NCBI RefSeq assembly: GCF_010671605.1
Contig: NZ_JAABOO010000001.1
Coordinates: 1,488,001 to 1,552,000 of the forward strand
Reading direction: 5' to 3'
DNA length: 64,000 bases
Source: Leptobacterium flavescens
GTDB lineage: Bacteria > Bacteroidota > Bacteroidia > Flavobacteriales > Flavobacteriaceae
Part shown: positions 10,187-18,744 of the stretch, in pieces
Layout: every line of letters begins with the position of its first letter
How positions within the stretch are numbered: the stretch's first letter is position 1
Translations under genes and position numbers: made by a program
Notes under the pieces: model-generated
What the model was told of the DNA's origin: nothing
The model's input: only the letters and a program-made list of their open reading frames with translations
Databases searched by the model: none

Positions 10187-10690
10187 ATGCAAAAAGAAAT
10201 CGAAACTTTACTAAATAACCAGATAAAACTGGAAGGTACCGCCTCTATGCAATACCTGTCTATGGCGTCATGGGCAGAGGAAAACGGCTTTAACGGAATA
10301 GCTGCTTTCTTCTACAAACAGGCAGAAGAAGAAAGGATGCATATGGTAAAACTCATCAAGTTCGTTAACGAACGCGGAGGAAAAGCCATTATTCCGGTAC
10401 TGGATAATATTCCGGATAAATTTGATTCTGTGGATCATCTATTCTCCACTTTCCTGGAAAGTGAACAGAAAGTAACCAATCATGTTAATGAGATCGTTTT
10501 TCAATGTCTTGAATTAAAGAATTACACGGTTCATAACTTTATGCAGTGGTATGTTGCGGAGCAACTTGAAGAAGAAACGCTTGCAAGAACCATTCTCGAC
10601 AAACTCAATATCATCGGAAACGATAAGGGCGGACTTTATCTGTTTGATAAGGACCTGGAGACTTTTGAAATTGAACAGGAAGAAAACTAG
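10187..10690 (+). CDS. Ferritin (non-haem, FtnA type)
   Basis: 167 residues. Cytoplasmic iron-storage protein that oxidises Fe(II) at a di-iron centre and stores it in a 24-mer shell. Ligand-type motifs are visible: LEGTASMQYLSMASWAEE in helix A, FFYKQAEEERMHMVKLIKFV in helix B (ExxH), and EQLEEETLARTILDKL late in the four-helix bundle. The length is that of bacterial FtnA, and there is no bacterioferritin haem Met context. The start at 10187 is chosen because the 18 upstream in-frame codons overlap the aspS terminator and the promoter box, and they do not resemble ferritin. Confidence 0.93.
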   Translation: MQKEIETLLNNQIKLEGTASMQYLSMASWAEENGFNGIAAFFYKQAEEERMHMVKLIKFVNERGGKAIIPVLDNIPDKFDSVDHLFSTFLESEQKVTNHVNEIVFQCLELKNYTVHNFMQWYVAEQLEEETLARTILDKLNIIGNDKGGLYLFDKDLETFEIEQEEN

Positions 10691-10725
10691 TCCTGATTTT
10701 CATACGATAAAAACACTTTTTATCT

Positions 10726-10733
10726 TAATTTTG
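10726..10733 (+). promoter_or_regulatory. Putative -7 box of the ClC gene
   Basis: TAATTTTG, abutting the 5' arm of the ferritin terminator at 10734. Transcription from it would start inside the hairpin and so escape termination. It ends 38 bases before the ClC ATG. Confidence 0.5.
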
Positions 10734-10758
10734 AATCCTGCTTCGTGCAGGATTTTTT
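10734..10758 (+). terminator. Terminator of the ferritin gene
   Basis: Stem AATCCTGC / GCAGGATT with a five-base loop (TTCGT) and a T run, about 45 bases past the ferritin stop. Confidence 0.8.
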
Positions 10759-10771
10759 AATCGCTTTAAGT

Positions 10772-12556
10772 ATGCCCAATACAAAAAGATCCAGGCTCAC
10801 AAGATTTCTTATCTGGAGATACAAACACATCTCTACCAAGAACTTTATCTATATTCTGAGTATTGTAGTGGGTCTGCTAGCGGGTCTGGTTTCGGTAACC
10901 CTTAAGAATATTACATTTGCCATTCAGTCCTTCCTGGACATGGGACTTATCTTTTCGGAGAATCAACTCTATTTTATTCTCCCGCTTATCGGACTACTAT
11001 GCGTTTATTTTATAGCACGCTTTATCACCAAAAAAAATGTAGAACACGCTATTCCAAGTATATTGTATTCCCTGTCCAAAAAGGCGGGAATACTTTCAAC
11101 CAAAAAAATATATTCTCCTTTAATTACGGCGCCTATTACCGTAGGTTTCGGAGGATCCGTAGGTTTGCTGGGGCCGGCAGTTGCATCGGGTTCGGCAATC
11201 AGTTCCAATCTGAGCCGTTTATTTCATCTCGACAGTAAAACCAGGATACTGCTTATAGGCTGTGCCTCGGCCGCAGCCATATCCTCTATTTTTAAATCGC
11301 CCATAGCCGCTATTATTTTTGCGGTAGAGGTATTCAGTCTGGATCTGACCTTTGCTTCTCTGATCCCGCTTTTACTCGCATCGGTATCGGCTGTTATTAC
11401 TTCTTACTTCTTTTTGGGGGATGAAGTTCTTTTTAATTTCAGCGTAAGTGAGAAGTTCGAGATAAGGGATACTCTATTCTATCTCCTGCTCGGAGTGGGT
11501 ACGGCTTTTGCCTCCATTTACTTTACAAAGATGTATTTTTATATCACCCGTCTTTTCGATCGCCTGAAACGCCCTTTGTATAAATTGCTGATCGGAGGTC
11601 TTTCTATAGGCGGGATGCTTTATTTTATTCCGCCCCTGTACGGAGAAGGTTTTGGTTTTATCAATAATTTACTGGAAGGGAATCATATGGGCGCTCTCGG
11701 AACCACTCCTTTTGATGATATGATAAGTAATATCTGGGTGGTGATTGCGCTGCTTGCGGGGATTACTATTTTTAAGGCCATTGCCATGACCGCTACCTTT
11801 GCCGCAGGAGGTTCGGGAGGGATCTTTATCCCCACCCTGGTTATGGGGAGTGCATTGGGAAATGTAGTGGCCAAGATCATTAACAATATAGGTTTCGGTT
11901 TCCAGGTTTCGGAAACCAATTTTACACTGATAGGTATGGCAGGGCTCATTGCCGGGGTATTGCATGCCCCTCTGACCGCCATCTTCCTGATTGCCGAGAT
12001 TACCGGTGGCTATGAGTTGTTTATCCCGCTTATGCTGACCAGTGCCATTTCTTTCCTGATCACCAAGAACACTTTAGATTATACTATTTATACCCGTAAA
12101 CTGGCAGAGGCAGGAGAACTGATCACGCACGACAAGGATGAGACCGTACTTACCCTTATGAAACTGGACGGGGTTATTGAAAACAATTTTGTTCAGGTAA
12201 GCCCGGAGATGACCCTGGGTGAAATGCTTCACCAGGGAGTCGCCAAATCTTCCAGAAACCTTTTCCCCGTGGTAAACAGGAATAATGAGCTGGAAGGGAT
12301 CATTTTGCTGGATGATATCAGGGGGATCATGTTTAAGGTAGAACTGTATGAGACCACCCGGGTTGAAGACCTTATGCATGGCGCTCCCGAGTATATTATC
12401 TATGAAGAAGACAATATGAAACGCGTCATGAAAAAGTTTCAGGACAGCGGCGCGTGGAATTTACCCGTAATCAAAAGAGGGAAATATGCCGGTTTTGTCT
12501 CAAAATCCAAATTATTGACGGCTTATAGAAGAAAGCTTATTAATTTTACCAGATAA
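10772..12556 (+). CDS. ClC-family chloride channel/transporter with CBS pair
   Basis: 594 residues. The voltage-gated chloride channel fold takes up about residues 25-440 with multiple membrane helices, followed by two cytoplasmic CBS domains (about 445-590) that usually bind nucleotides and gate the pore. Recognisable ClC motifs are GGSVGLLGPAVASGSAISSN, GGSGGIFIPTLVMGSALG and the late ITGGYELFIPLML. The segment normally written G-R/K-E-G-P reads GLLGP here, so the external gating glutamate is Leu133. Loss of that residue normally uncouples proton transport, so channel-like rather than antiport behaviour is inferred. The start ATG at 10772 avoids coding through the upstream hairpin. The small membrane-protein gene follows 16 bases later. 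Confidence 0.93.
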   Translation: MPNTKRSRLTRFLIWRYKHISTKNFIYILSIVVGLLAGLVSVTLKNITFAIQSFLDMGLIFSENQLYFILPLIGLLCVYFIARFITKKNVEHAIPSILYSLSKKAGILSTKKIYSPLITAPITVGFGGSVGLLGPAVASGSAISSNLSRLFHLDSKTRILLIGCASAAAISSIFKSPIAAIIFAVEVFSLDLTFASLIPLLLASVSAVITSYFFLGDEVLFNFSVSEKFEIRDTLFYLLLGVGTAFASIYFTKMYFYITRLFDRLKRPLYKLLIGGLSIGGMLYFIPPLYGEGFGFINNLLEGNHMGALGTTPFDDMISNIWVVIALLAGITIFKAIAMTATFAAGGSGGIFIPTLVMGSALGNVVAKIINNIGFGFQVSETNFTLIGMAGLIAGVLHAPLTAIFLIAEITGGYELFIPLMLTSAISFLITKNTLDYTIYTRKLAEAGELITHDKDETVLTLMKLDGVIENNFVQVSPEMTLGEMLHQGVAKSSRNLFPVVNRNNELEGIILLDDIRGIMFKVELYETTRVEDLMHGAPEYIIYEEDNMKRVMKKFQDSGAWNLPVIKRGKYAGFVSKSKLLTAYRRKLINFTR

Positions 12557-12572
12557 TTGAAATTGACAAAAT

Positions 12573-12827
12573 TTGAAACGAATCATCCAAATCCTCTTTA
12601 TTCTGATCCTGATCGCTCTCGGGGCAGGATTCTATATTAAAAGCACCGGAGATCACCTCACCGGTGACCGGATAGTTGGTCTTGCCATTATTGCAACTGC
12701 TTTTATACTAATGCCGATCTTTATTTATCATCAGTCAAAGGGAAAAAAAATGAAAGATTACATGTTGACTAAAGAGAATATTGACAAAATGAAGGAAAAA
12801 AAGGGGAAAAAACCTGAAAATCAATAA
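12573..12827 (+). CDS. Small two-helix membrane protein, TTG start
   Basis: 84 residues. Two hydrophobic helices (about 4-20 and 33-52) are followed by a lysine-rich cytoplasmic tail (KGKKMKDYMLTKENIDKMKEKKGKK). An in-frame stop at 12564 leaves only one plausible initiator, a TTG at 12573; no ATG precedes the first helix. It follows the ClC gene by 16 bases and is probably co-transcribed. No family could be named. It could be a small accessory subunit or an unrelated inner-membrane protein. Confidence 0.65.
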   Translation: MKRIIQILFILILIALGAGFYIKSTGDHLTGDRIVGLAIIATAFILMPIFIYHQSKGKKMKDYMLTKENIDKMKEKKGKKPENQ

Positions 12828-12916
12828 TTTTTGCAACAAAAAACAATTAATTAACCTTTGGCATTTATTTAAAACTTACCTTTACCGCATTATATTAATT
12901 ATTTATTTTTTTATTA

Positions 12917-13111
12917 ATGACAGGTACAGTTAAATTTTTTAATGAATCAAAAGGTTACGGATTCATTACTAATGACGAAACAGGCAAAGACATTTTTGTT
13001 CACGTAACAGGACTAAACGGTGTTGAGCTTAAAGATGGTGACAAAGTAGAATACGTTGAAGAAGAAGGAAGAAAAGGTATGGTTGCTGCTTCAGTGCAGG
13101 TAATCAACTAA
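12917..13111 (+). CDS. Cold-shock protein (CspA family)
   Basis: 64 residues forming one cold-shock (OB-fold) domain. RNP1 reads KGYGFIT and RNP2 reads DIFVHV, which bind single-stranded RNA and DNA. The family acts as an RNA chaperone and is often cold- or growth-phase-induced. The 89-base leader is extremely AT-rich and could fold at low temperature, but no specific cold box can be identified. TAACCTTTG at 12852-12860 is a -7-like box with one extra base. A good terminator follows. Confidence 0.95.
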   Translation: MTGTVKFFNESKGYGFITNDETGKDIFVHVTGLNGVELKDGDKVEYVEEEGRKGMVAASVQVIN

Positions 13112-13137
13112 GTGATATTATTTTATTTTGATTGATT

Positions 13138-13168
13138 AAAAGCGTAACGGATGTTGCGCTTTTTTTTA
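13138..13168 (+). terminator. Terminator of the cold-shock gene
   Basis: Stem AAAGCGTAAC / GTTGCGCTTT (one T-G pair) with loop GGAT, followed by a run of eight T. It lies between the cold-shock gene and the convergent tadA. Confidence 0.85.
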
Positions 13169-13173
13169 TGCCT

Positions 13174-13623
13174 TTAGTTCAGGTTCCTTTTTTCAATAAA
13201 AAAACGTTTTAAGAGCGTAGCGGCCTCTTTTTCCATTATTCCGTTAATCACTTCGGTCTTCGGATGCAACTTGGTACCCATTACCTCATATCCTCTCTGA
13301 TGATCTTTAGCTGCATAGACAATTTTTGATATCTGACTCCAGTAAAGGGCTCCGGCACACATCTGGCAGGGCTCCAGGGTAACATACAGGGTGCAGTCTT
13401 TAAGATATTTTCCTCCCAGAAAATTGGCCGCAGAAGTTATGGCCTGCATTTCTGCATGGGCGGTCACATCATTCAGCATCTCGGTTAAATTATGCGATCG
13501 GGCAATGATCCGGTTATCTATAACGATCACTGCTCCCACCGGGATCTCCCCTTTCTCATAAGCAACCTCCGCTTCCTGGATGGCCTTCTTCATAAAATAG
13601 CTGTCATCAAAAATATTCTCCAT
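13174..13623 (-). CDS. tadA: tRNA-specific adenosine deaminase
   Basis: 149 residues. Zinc-dependent cytidine-deaminase-fold enzyme that converts A34 to inosine in the tRNA-Arg(ACG) anticodon. The zinc and proton-relay motif is TAHAEMQAI and the second zinc motif is LEPCQMCAGAL (PCxxC). ARSHNLTEMLNDVTAHAE matches TadA rather than guanine or dCMP deaminases. The start ATG at 13623 gives the usual N-terminus with KAIQEAEVAYEKGEIPVGAV. A TAAATTTG box on the minus strand at 13656-13649 overlaps the stop region of the upstream regulator gene and may drive it. Confidence 0.93.
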   Translation of the reverse strand: MENIFDDSYFMKKAIQEAEVAYEKGEIPVGAVIVIDNRIIARSHNLTEMLNDVTAHAEMQAITSAANFLGGKYLKDCTLYVTLEPCQMCAGALYWSQISKIVYAAKDHQRGYEVMGTKLHPKTEVINGIMEKEAATLLKRFFIEKRNLN

Positions 13624-13648
13624 AAAAACGCATTAGCAAATCCTGCTT

Positions 13649-13656
13649 CAAATTTA
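13649..13656 (-). promoter_or_regulatory. Putative -7 box of tadA
   Basis: TAAATTTG on the minus strand, 25 bases before the tadA ATG and overlapping the last codons of the upstream TPR-LytTR gene. No -33 TTG is evident. Confidence 0.4.
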
Positions 13657-15276
13657 GCGGAATTTGTCCTTATAGGAGCGAGAAAGTGGAATAATTATCT
13701 TGTTGATCAGTACAAGGGATTCTGCATTTATCTGCTTGATAAAATTTCTGTTTACGATATAAGAGCGGTGGCACCTGATAAAATTAGGAGGTAACTCCTC
13801 ACTGATCTGGCTCAGTTTTCCGCGGACAAAGTGATTTTTACCGTCGCTGGTAAAGATATTCAGGTAATGATCATCCGATTTAATATGGATCAGATCCTCA
13901 ATATAGATCTTGGTCTTGTCTTTAAGAAGGATATGGTCTTTAGTAACTATATTCTTCAGCTCTTCTATTTGCTGAACAGTCTCTTTTTGAAGGTTTTCAA
14001 GTCGATGCGTTTTCTTTCTGTTTTTCCGGAAGAGGTAAAACAACACAAAAGAAAGAAGCAGGAGGCCGATCAGAACAGGCAAGCCTTTTTGAAGGTATCC
14101 CTGAAGGGTGGTCTTTTCGGATTCGAGGTCATCTATTTTCTTCTCCTTCTCGGAAACTTCAAACTTCGTTTCAATTTCCTTAAACTCCTTTTGTTTTTTT
14201 ATCGCATTAAGAGTGTCTTTTATCAAGCCAAGTCTTTTATGCCATACGAGGGCTGAGTCCGAACTTTCTATTTTCTCATAGTAAGCTGCAATTCTCTGTG
14301 CCGGCTGAATGGCATAATCGTATTCTTTTTTCCTTTCTGCTTCAAAAAAAGAAGATTCCAATAATGCCAGGCCTTCCTTTTCTCTTTTGTTTTTGAGATA
14401 GGCATTCCCCAATATCATTTCAGCTCCCTGCCTTAAGCGCACATCTCCAAGACTTCCGGCAATTTCATAACCTTTTTCAAAATATGAAATTGCCTGAAGG
14501 GTATCTCTTTTCACATTCCAATATATCTGACCCAGGTCGAGATAGGAATACCCCCTTATCTTCTTCATATCGGATTTCTGGCTTAAGGAAATGGTCTTTT
14601 TCAGGTATTCTTCAGCTCCCTTATAATCTCTCTGGAACATAGTACACCTTCCCAATATGGAAAGTATATTCGTCTGTTTTCCCAGGTCTTTCAGCTCCAG
14701 AGCAATTTCGTAGGCCTGTGCTGCATATTCACAGGATTTATCAAATGTCCTTCTGGACATATACAGATTGGTGATCCCGTTAAGTGCTTTAAATTTTTCG
14801 TTTGGGGTCGCAGCAATTTCCAGGGATTTTAAAAAGTAGTCGATGGAGGTCTCATCCTGGTTCTTAAAGGAATTAAAAATGGCATACTCCAGATATGCAG
14901 TGAAAAGGAGTTTTTTTGTATCCTTGCTTTCCGCATAGGCAATTACCTCTAAATACTTTGCTTTTGCATCTTCTACATTTCCGAAGCTCTCCTCATACCC
15001 TGCAAGTTCTATAAGTGCATAGTGTTTTTGTTCGGGAAGATCATTTTTAACCGAAAGCTCATATGCTGCCTGTGCATAATCATAAGCCTCTTTGTTGTGA
15101 TAGGAGTTTAAAAGCTCGGCAATCTTTAATTGTAATTGTATCTTTTCAAGGTCGGTATTGCTGTTGCTTAATTCCCGTTTTAGTGAATCCACCTCTCCGG
15201 TCTGGCTTAAACAATTTAACGGTAAAAAGAAGAAAAGTACCCATTTGATGTAGTTGGTTCTGAAAAGTTTTCGCAT
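13654..15276 (-). CDS. TPR-repeat membrane protein with C-terminal LytTR DNA-binding domain
   Basis: 540 residues. Order: signal-like N-terminus ending at LNCLSQ, a long run of TPR helices (about 30-340, including YLDLGQIYWNVKRDTLQAIS), a coiled segment, one membrane helix (about 395-415, LIGLLLLSFVLFYLF), a short coiled coil, and a LytTR domain (about 440-540, with IYIEDLIHIKSDDHYLNI and FIRCHRSYIVN). This places a periplasmic TPR sensor and a cytoplasmic DNA-binding domain on one membrane protein. The architecture recurs in Bacteroidetes, but the signal and target are unknown. No histidine kinase is adjacent. Confidence 0.85.
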   Translation of the reverse strand: MRKLFRTNYIKWVLFFFLPLNCLSQTGEVDSLKRELSNSNTDLEKIQLQLKIAELLNSYHNKEAYDYAQAAYELSVKNDLPEQKHYALIELAGYEESFGNVEDAKAKYLEVIAYAESKDTKKLLFTAYLEYAIFNSFKNQDETSIDYFLKSLEIAATPNEKFKALNGITNLYMSRRTFDKSCEYAAQAYEIALELKDLGKQTNILSILGRCTMFQRDYKGAEEYLKKTISLSQKSDMKKIRGYSYLDLGQIYWNVKRDTLQAISYFEKGYEIAGSLGDVRLRQGAEMILGNAYLKNKREKEGLALLESSFFEAERKKEYDYAIQPAQRIAAYYEKIESSDSALVWHKRLGLIKDTLNAIKKQKEFKEIETKFEVSEKEKKIDDLESEKTTLQGYLQKGLPVLIGLLLLSFVLFYLFRKNRKKTHRLENLQKETVQQIEELKNIVTKDHILLKDKTKIYIEDLIHIKSDDHYLNIFTSDGKNHFVRGKLSQISEELPPNFIRCHRSYIVNRNFIKQINAESLVLINKIIIPLSRSYKDKFR

Positions 15277-15433
15277 TGGTTATTAATTAGCTATCAATAA
15301 AAATACTATTTTTTATCAGATCGGTTCAGATGCAGGTCAGCCCGGTAAACCTCAAAACCATTGGAAATTTCCCTTAGACCCGTTTTCAGATATTATTTAC
15401 CGGGAACTGCCCTGAACGATCCGGATATCCGGT

Positions 15434-16144
15434 TTAAAAAGTAACCGTAATCTCTCTAAGCTCCCCTTTGCGGATCAGCGTAAGCTTGATGTCTTCTCCT
15501 TTCCCTACAGATTTAATAAACTGAACGGCCTCCGCAGTATTCTTCGGTTGTAATCCGTTAATTTTTATCAGAATATCTCCGGGGATAATATTAGCATCAA
15601 AAGCAAGGGACCCATCCAGCACATCCAGAATAAACGCTCCTTTGTTCCGCTCTATTTCGGTACGTTCCTCTATGGTCAGGTCGCGCAATAAGACACCCAG
15701 TCTTGGCGGAGAGTCTCCCGGGGGGAGGGAGCTCATCGTATTCTCAACCGGATTAGAATTCTGCTTGTTTACAGATAGCGGGGATTTTTGCAGAACGTAA
15801 AAATCGGGGAGGGTAAAATCATAGGCCAGTATTAGGGTAGCCCCTGCCTTTTTTGCAGCATTCACCGCCCTTTTTTTGTTTTTTGATTTTTTAAAAGACG
15901 GATGCCCCAGGTAACTCCCTATCACCACGTAGCCTTTATCCTTTAAGTCCTGCTGCTTCTGACTGAGTTCTGCAACATTGTTATAAAGTACGATCTGCGG
16001 GTCCTCTCCTTCTTTCAGAGCAATAAGGTTATCGTCTGTTTTCGGGTCCAGAACCGGAGAATAGGTCCAGAAATTCTGTGCTGTTATTTGAGTTACGCAC
16101 CCTATCGCCAGGGTACAAAGAAAAACTCTTACTTTAAGATACAT
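15434..16144 (-). CDS. Exported PDZ-domain protein without a protease domain
   Basis: 236 residues. The signal peptide ends near ITAQ. The middle domain (about 45-115) has the pattern GYVVIGSYLG followed by NAAKKAGATLILAYDFTL, a module found in assorted secreted proteins. A C-terminal PDZ domain (about 145-236) contains LGVLLRDL, NKGAFILDVLDGSLAFDA and PGDILIKINGLQP. No catalytic triad is present, so it is probably a periplasmic peptide-binding or adaptor protein. It stands apart from the neighbouring same-strand genes (96 and 157 bases). Confidence 0.75.
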   Translation of the reverse strand: MYLKVRVFLCTLAIGCVTQITAQNFWTYSPVLDPKTDDNLIALKEGEDPQIVLYNNVAELSQKQQDLKDKGYVVIGSYLGHPSFKKSKNKKRAVNAAKKAGATLILAYDFTLPDFYVLQKSPLSVNKQNSNPVENTMSSLPPGDSPPRLGVLLRDLTIEERTEIERNKGAFILDVLDGSLAFDANIIPGDILIKINGLQPKNTAEAVQFIKSVGKGEDIKLTLIRKGELREITVTF

Positions 16145-16169
16145 AAGATTGTTTTTAAGTTTAACTTTC

Positions 16170-16214
16170 CTAAAATGAGGTTCCGCTACCTTTAGCGGGT
16201 TGAGCGGAACCTCA
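16170..16214 (-). terminator. Terminator of the 16241-16711 lipoprotein gene
   Basis: A 12-bp perfect inverted repeat, TGAGGTTCCGCT (16176-16187) and AGCGGAACCTCA (16203-16214), with a 15-base loop. On the minus strand it is followed by TTTTAG. Confidence 0.7.
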
Positions 16215-16240
16215 GGCTGAAGAATTTAAAATCCTCTGGT

Positions 16241-16711
16241 TTAATTGATCTTCTGAATTTCGAAATGCCCCTCGGTCCTTACGGTAGGATTGTTGGATAA
16301 GGTCCCGAAATACTGGAAGGTCTGACGCTCCTGCAGGAGAGACTCCTCCCCGTCGAACTGTATCTCATATCGTTCATTTCCCAAACTCCCGTAATTGAGG
16401 ATAAGGGTAGCGGCATCAAAAGTCCCACCGGTACTTTCATTGATAAACTGCCAGTCCTGGGTAGGAAGTTGTACCTCCCCGCTTCCGAGTACTGTTGTAC
16501 TATTAACAAACTCATAAGTGGTTACCGAAGCTACATTCACACCCGAAGGCTGAAATATGACATTGGTATGGTGAAAGACAATCCTATAGCCAATAAGGTC
16601 TTCGGGTAAAACCGATTCCAGGGCTTCGTTGTCAAGGCTGTCGTCGGACAGGCAGGAAACAAAACAAACGGAGATCATTAAAAGGGCAAAAAATCTTAAA
16701 TAAGTTTTCAT
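16241..16711 (-). CDS. Lipoprotein of unknown function
   Basis: 156 residues. A clear lipoprotein signal (MISVCFVSCLSDD) predicts an outer-membrane lipoprotein. The mature domain is rich in beta-strand patterns (YRIVFHHTNVIFQPSG, YEIQFDGEE), compatible with a small lipocalin-like or beta-barrel fold, but no family could be named. It is probably monocistronic, with a strong hairpin after the stop. The gap to dxs on its 5' side is divergent. Confidence 0.65.
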   Translation of the reverse strand: MKTYLRFFALLMISVCFVSCLSDDSLDNEALESVLPEDLIGYRIVFHHTNVIFQPSGVNVASVTTYEFVNSTTVLGSGEVQLPTQDWQFINESTGGTFDAATLILNYGSLGNERYEIQFDGEESLLQERQTFQYFGTLSNNPTVRTEGHFEIQKIN

Positions 16712-16875
16712 AGTATATAGTTTTATTTGGTCCGGCTAAACTATCTGTTTATTAAGCCTTTATCCTAAAAAATGTCGTGAATGACAGAAAAAGTGTCGCG
16801 AATTACATTTGACTCTCCTGATCATTCTATCAAAATCAGCTTTTAACATATCTGTCAAGCTTTGTGATCTGTATA

Positions 16876-16904
16876 TTTGAAAGCTTTTAAAAATCGTAGT
16901 TTTG
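16876..16904 (+). promoter_or_regulatory. Putative promoter of dxs
   Basis: TTTG at 16876-16879, 17 bases, then TAGTTTTG at 16897-16904. This matches the Bacteroidetes -33/-7 layout. The box ends 15 bases before the dxs ATG, giving a very short leader. Confidence 0.6.
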
Positions 16905-16919
16905 TAATTTCATTTTCAG

Positions 16920-18692
16920 ATGTCAGCACCTTTATTACCACATATCAATATTCCCGCAGATCTCCGTAAACTAAAGGCAGATCAGTTACCTCAACTTGCC
17001 AGGGAACTAAGGGAGTTTATTATCGATATTGTCTCGGTTAAGGAGGGGCATCTCGGCGCCAGTCTGGGCGTTGTGGAACTGACCATTGCTTTGCATTATG
17101 TTTTTAATACTCCCGAGGACCTTCTGGTGTGGGATGTAGGGCATCAGGCATACGGACACAAGATACTTACCGAACGAAAAGATATCTTTCACACTAACAG
17201 GCAACTCAACGGGATTAGCGGTTTCCCGAAACGTTCCGAAAGCGTATACGATACTTTTGGGGTAGGGCATTCCTCCACCTCTATTTCGGCTGCTTTGGGA
17301 ATGGCCATCGCCTCCAACATAAAAGGAAATACTGAAAAGCATCATATAGCAGTTATAGGAGATGCCTCCATAGCCAGTGGAATGGCTTTTGAAGGGTTGA
17401 ATCACGCCGGAGTAACCGACGCCAATCTGCTGATCATCCTTAATGATAATGCCATAGGGATAGATCCGAGTGTCGGAGCTTTAAAAGAATACCTGACCAA
17501 CGTTAAAACGGATAAGCGTCTGGCCAAAAATAACATCATCAGAGCGCTTAATTTCGATTATTCAGGCCCTATTGACGGTCATGACCTTTCTGCCGTTATA
17601 AACGAATTAGAACGGCTTAAAAGCATTAAAGGGCCTAAGTTCCTGCATCTGGTTACCACCAAGGGAAAAGGTTTGAAGAAAGCTGAGGAGAATCAGGTAA
17701 AATATCACGCTCCCGGAAAATTTGACAAGCATACCGGAGAGCTTCTTCCCAAAAACAGTGAGAACCTCCCTCCCAAATACCAGGATGTGTTTGGGCATAC
17801 CATTGTGGAGCTGGCAGAGCAGAATGAAAAGATCGTGGGTATTACCCCGGCTATGCCTACCGGAAGCTCCTTAAAGTTTATGATGGAAAAGATCCCGGAC
17901 AGGGCTTTCGATGTGGGGATTGCGGAACAACATGCCGTAACGTTGGCTGCCGGAATGGCCAGTCAGGGACTGGTACCTTTCTGCAATGTGTATTCTACCT
18001 TTTTACAGAGAGCCTATGACCAGGTAATCCATGATGTGGCCCTTCAGAAACTGCCTGTTATTTTTTGCCTGGACCGTGCCGGCCTTGTAGGTGAGGACGG
18101 AGCTACCCATCACGGGGTTTTCGACCTGGCATACCTGAATTGTATTCCCAACCTTATTATCTGTGCTCCGAGAAATGAACCCGAGCTAAGGAATATTATG
18201 TTTACCGCACAACAAGGATTATCGCATCCTATTGCCATCAGATATCCCAGGGGAAGAGGGATCACCCTAGACTGGAAAAAACCCATGGAAAAAGTTGAGA
18301 TCGGAAAAGGGTATCAGCTTAAAGAAGGGACGGAGATTGCAGTTATCAGTATAGGGAGCGTCGCAAAAAACGTTTCGGAAGCTCTGGAAAGCTTCGCTGC
18401 TGCTGATAAAGTTGCGCATTTCGATATGCGTTTTCTAAAACCTATAGACACGGAGTTACTTCATGATATTTTTAGCCGATTCGGTAAAATAATAACCGTA
18501 GAAGACGGCAGTGTAAAAGGCGGACTCGGAAGTGCAGTGCTGGAATTTGCCGCTACTCATAAATACAGTGCACAAATTGAGATCATGGGGGTTCCCGATA
18601 TGTTTATTGAGCAGGGAAGTGTATCCCAGTTGCATACGATTGCCGGAATAGATGCGGAAAGTATTCAAAAAAAATTGCAGCTACTGACCTGA
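16920..18692 (+). CDS. dxs: 1-deoxy-D-xylulose-5-phosphate synthase
   Basis: 590 residues. Thiamine-diphosphate enzyme that condenses pyruvate and glyceraldehyde-3-phosphate, the first step of the MEP isoprenoid pathway. The N-terminal domain has HLGASLGVVELT and the TPP-binding segment GDASIASGMAFEGLNHAG followed by LNDN. The central domain has GIAEQHAVTLAAGMA and DRAGLVGEDGATHHGVFD. The C-terminal transketolase domain ends near QSVSQLHT-type residues. GDA replaces the usual GDG, a variant I associate with flavobacterial Dxs. It is shorter than the E. coli enzyme but normal for this group. No other MEP genes are in the window. Confidence 0.96.
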   Translation: MSAPLLPHINIPADLRKLKADQLPQLARELREFIIDIVSVKEGHLGASLGVVELTIALHYVFNTPEDLLVWDVGHQAYGHKILTERKDIFHTNRQLNGISGFPKRSESVYDTFGVGHSSTSISAALGMAIASNIKGNTEKHHIAVIGDASIASGMAFEGLNHAGVTDANLLIILNDNAIGIDPSVGALKEYLTNVKTDKRLAKNNIIRALNFDYSGPIDGHDLSAVINELERLKSIKGPKFLHLVTTKGKGLKKAEENQVKYHAPGKFDKHTGELLPKNSENLPPKYQDVFGHTIVELAEQNEKIVGITPAMPTGSSLKFMMEKIPDRAFDVGIAEQHAVTLAAGMASQGLVPFCNVYSTFLQRAYDQVIHDVALQKLPVIFCLDRAGLVGEDGATHHGVFDLAYLNCIPNLIICAPRNEPELRNIMFTAQQGLSHPIAIRYPRGRGITLDWKKPMEKVEIGKGYQLKEGTEIAVISIGSVAKNVSEALESFAAADKVAHFDMRFLKPIDTELLHDIFSRFGKIITVEDGSVKGGLGSAVLEFAATHKYSAQIEIMGVPDMFIEQGSVSQLHTIAGIDAESIQKKLQLLT

Positions 18693-18744
18693 CGATCGAG
18701 TAACTGCAATTTTCATCGAAATATATATGATTAAAAATCTGGTA

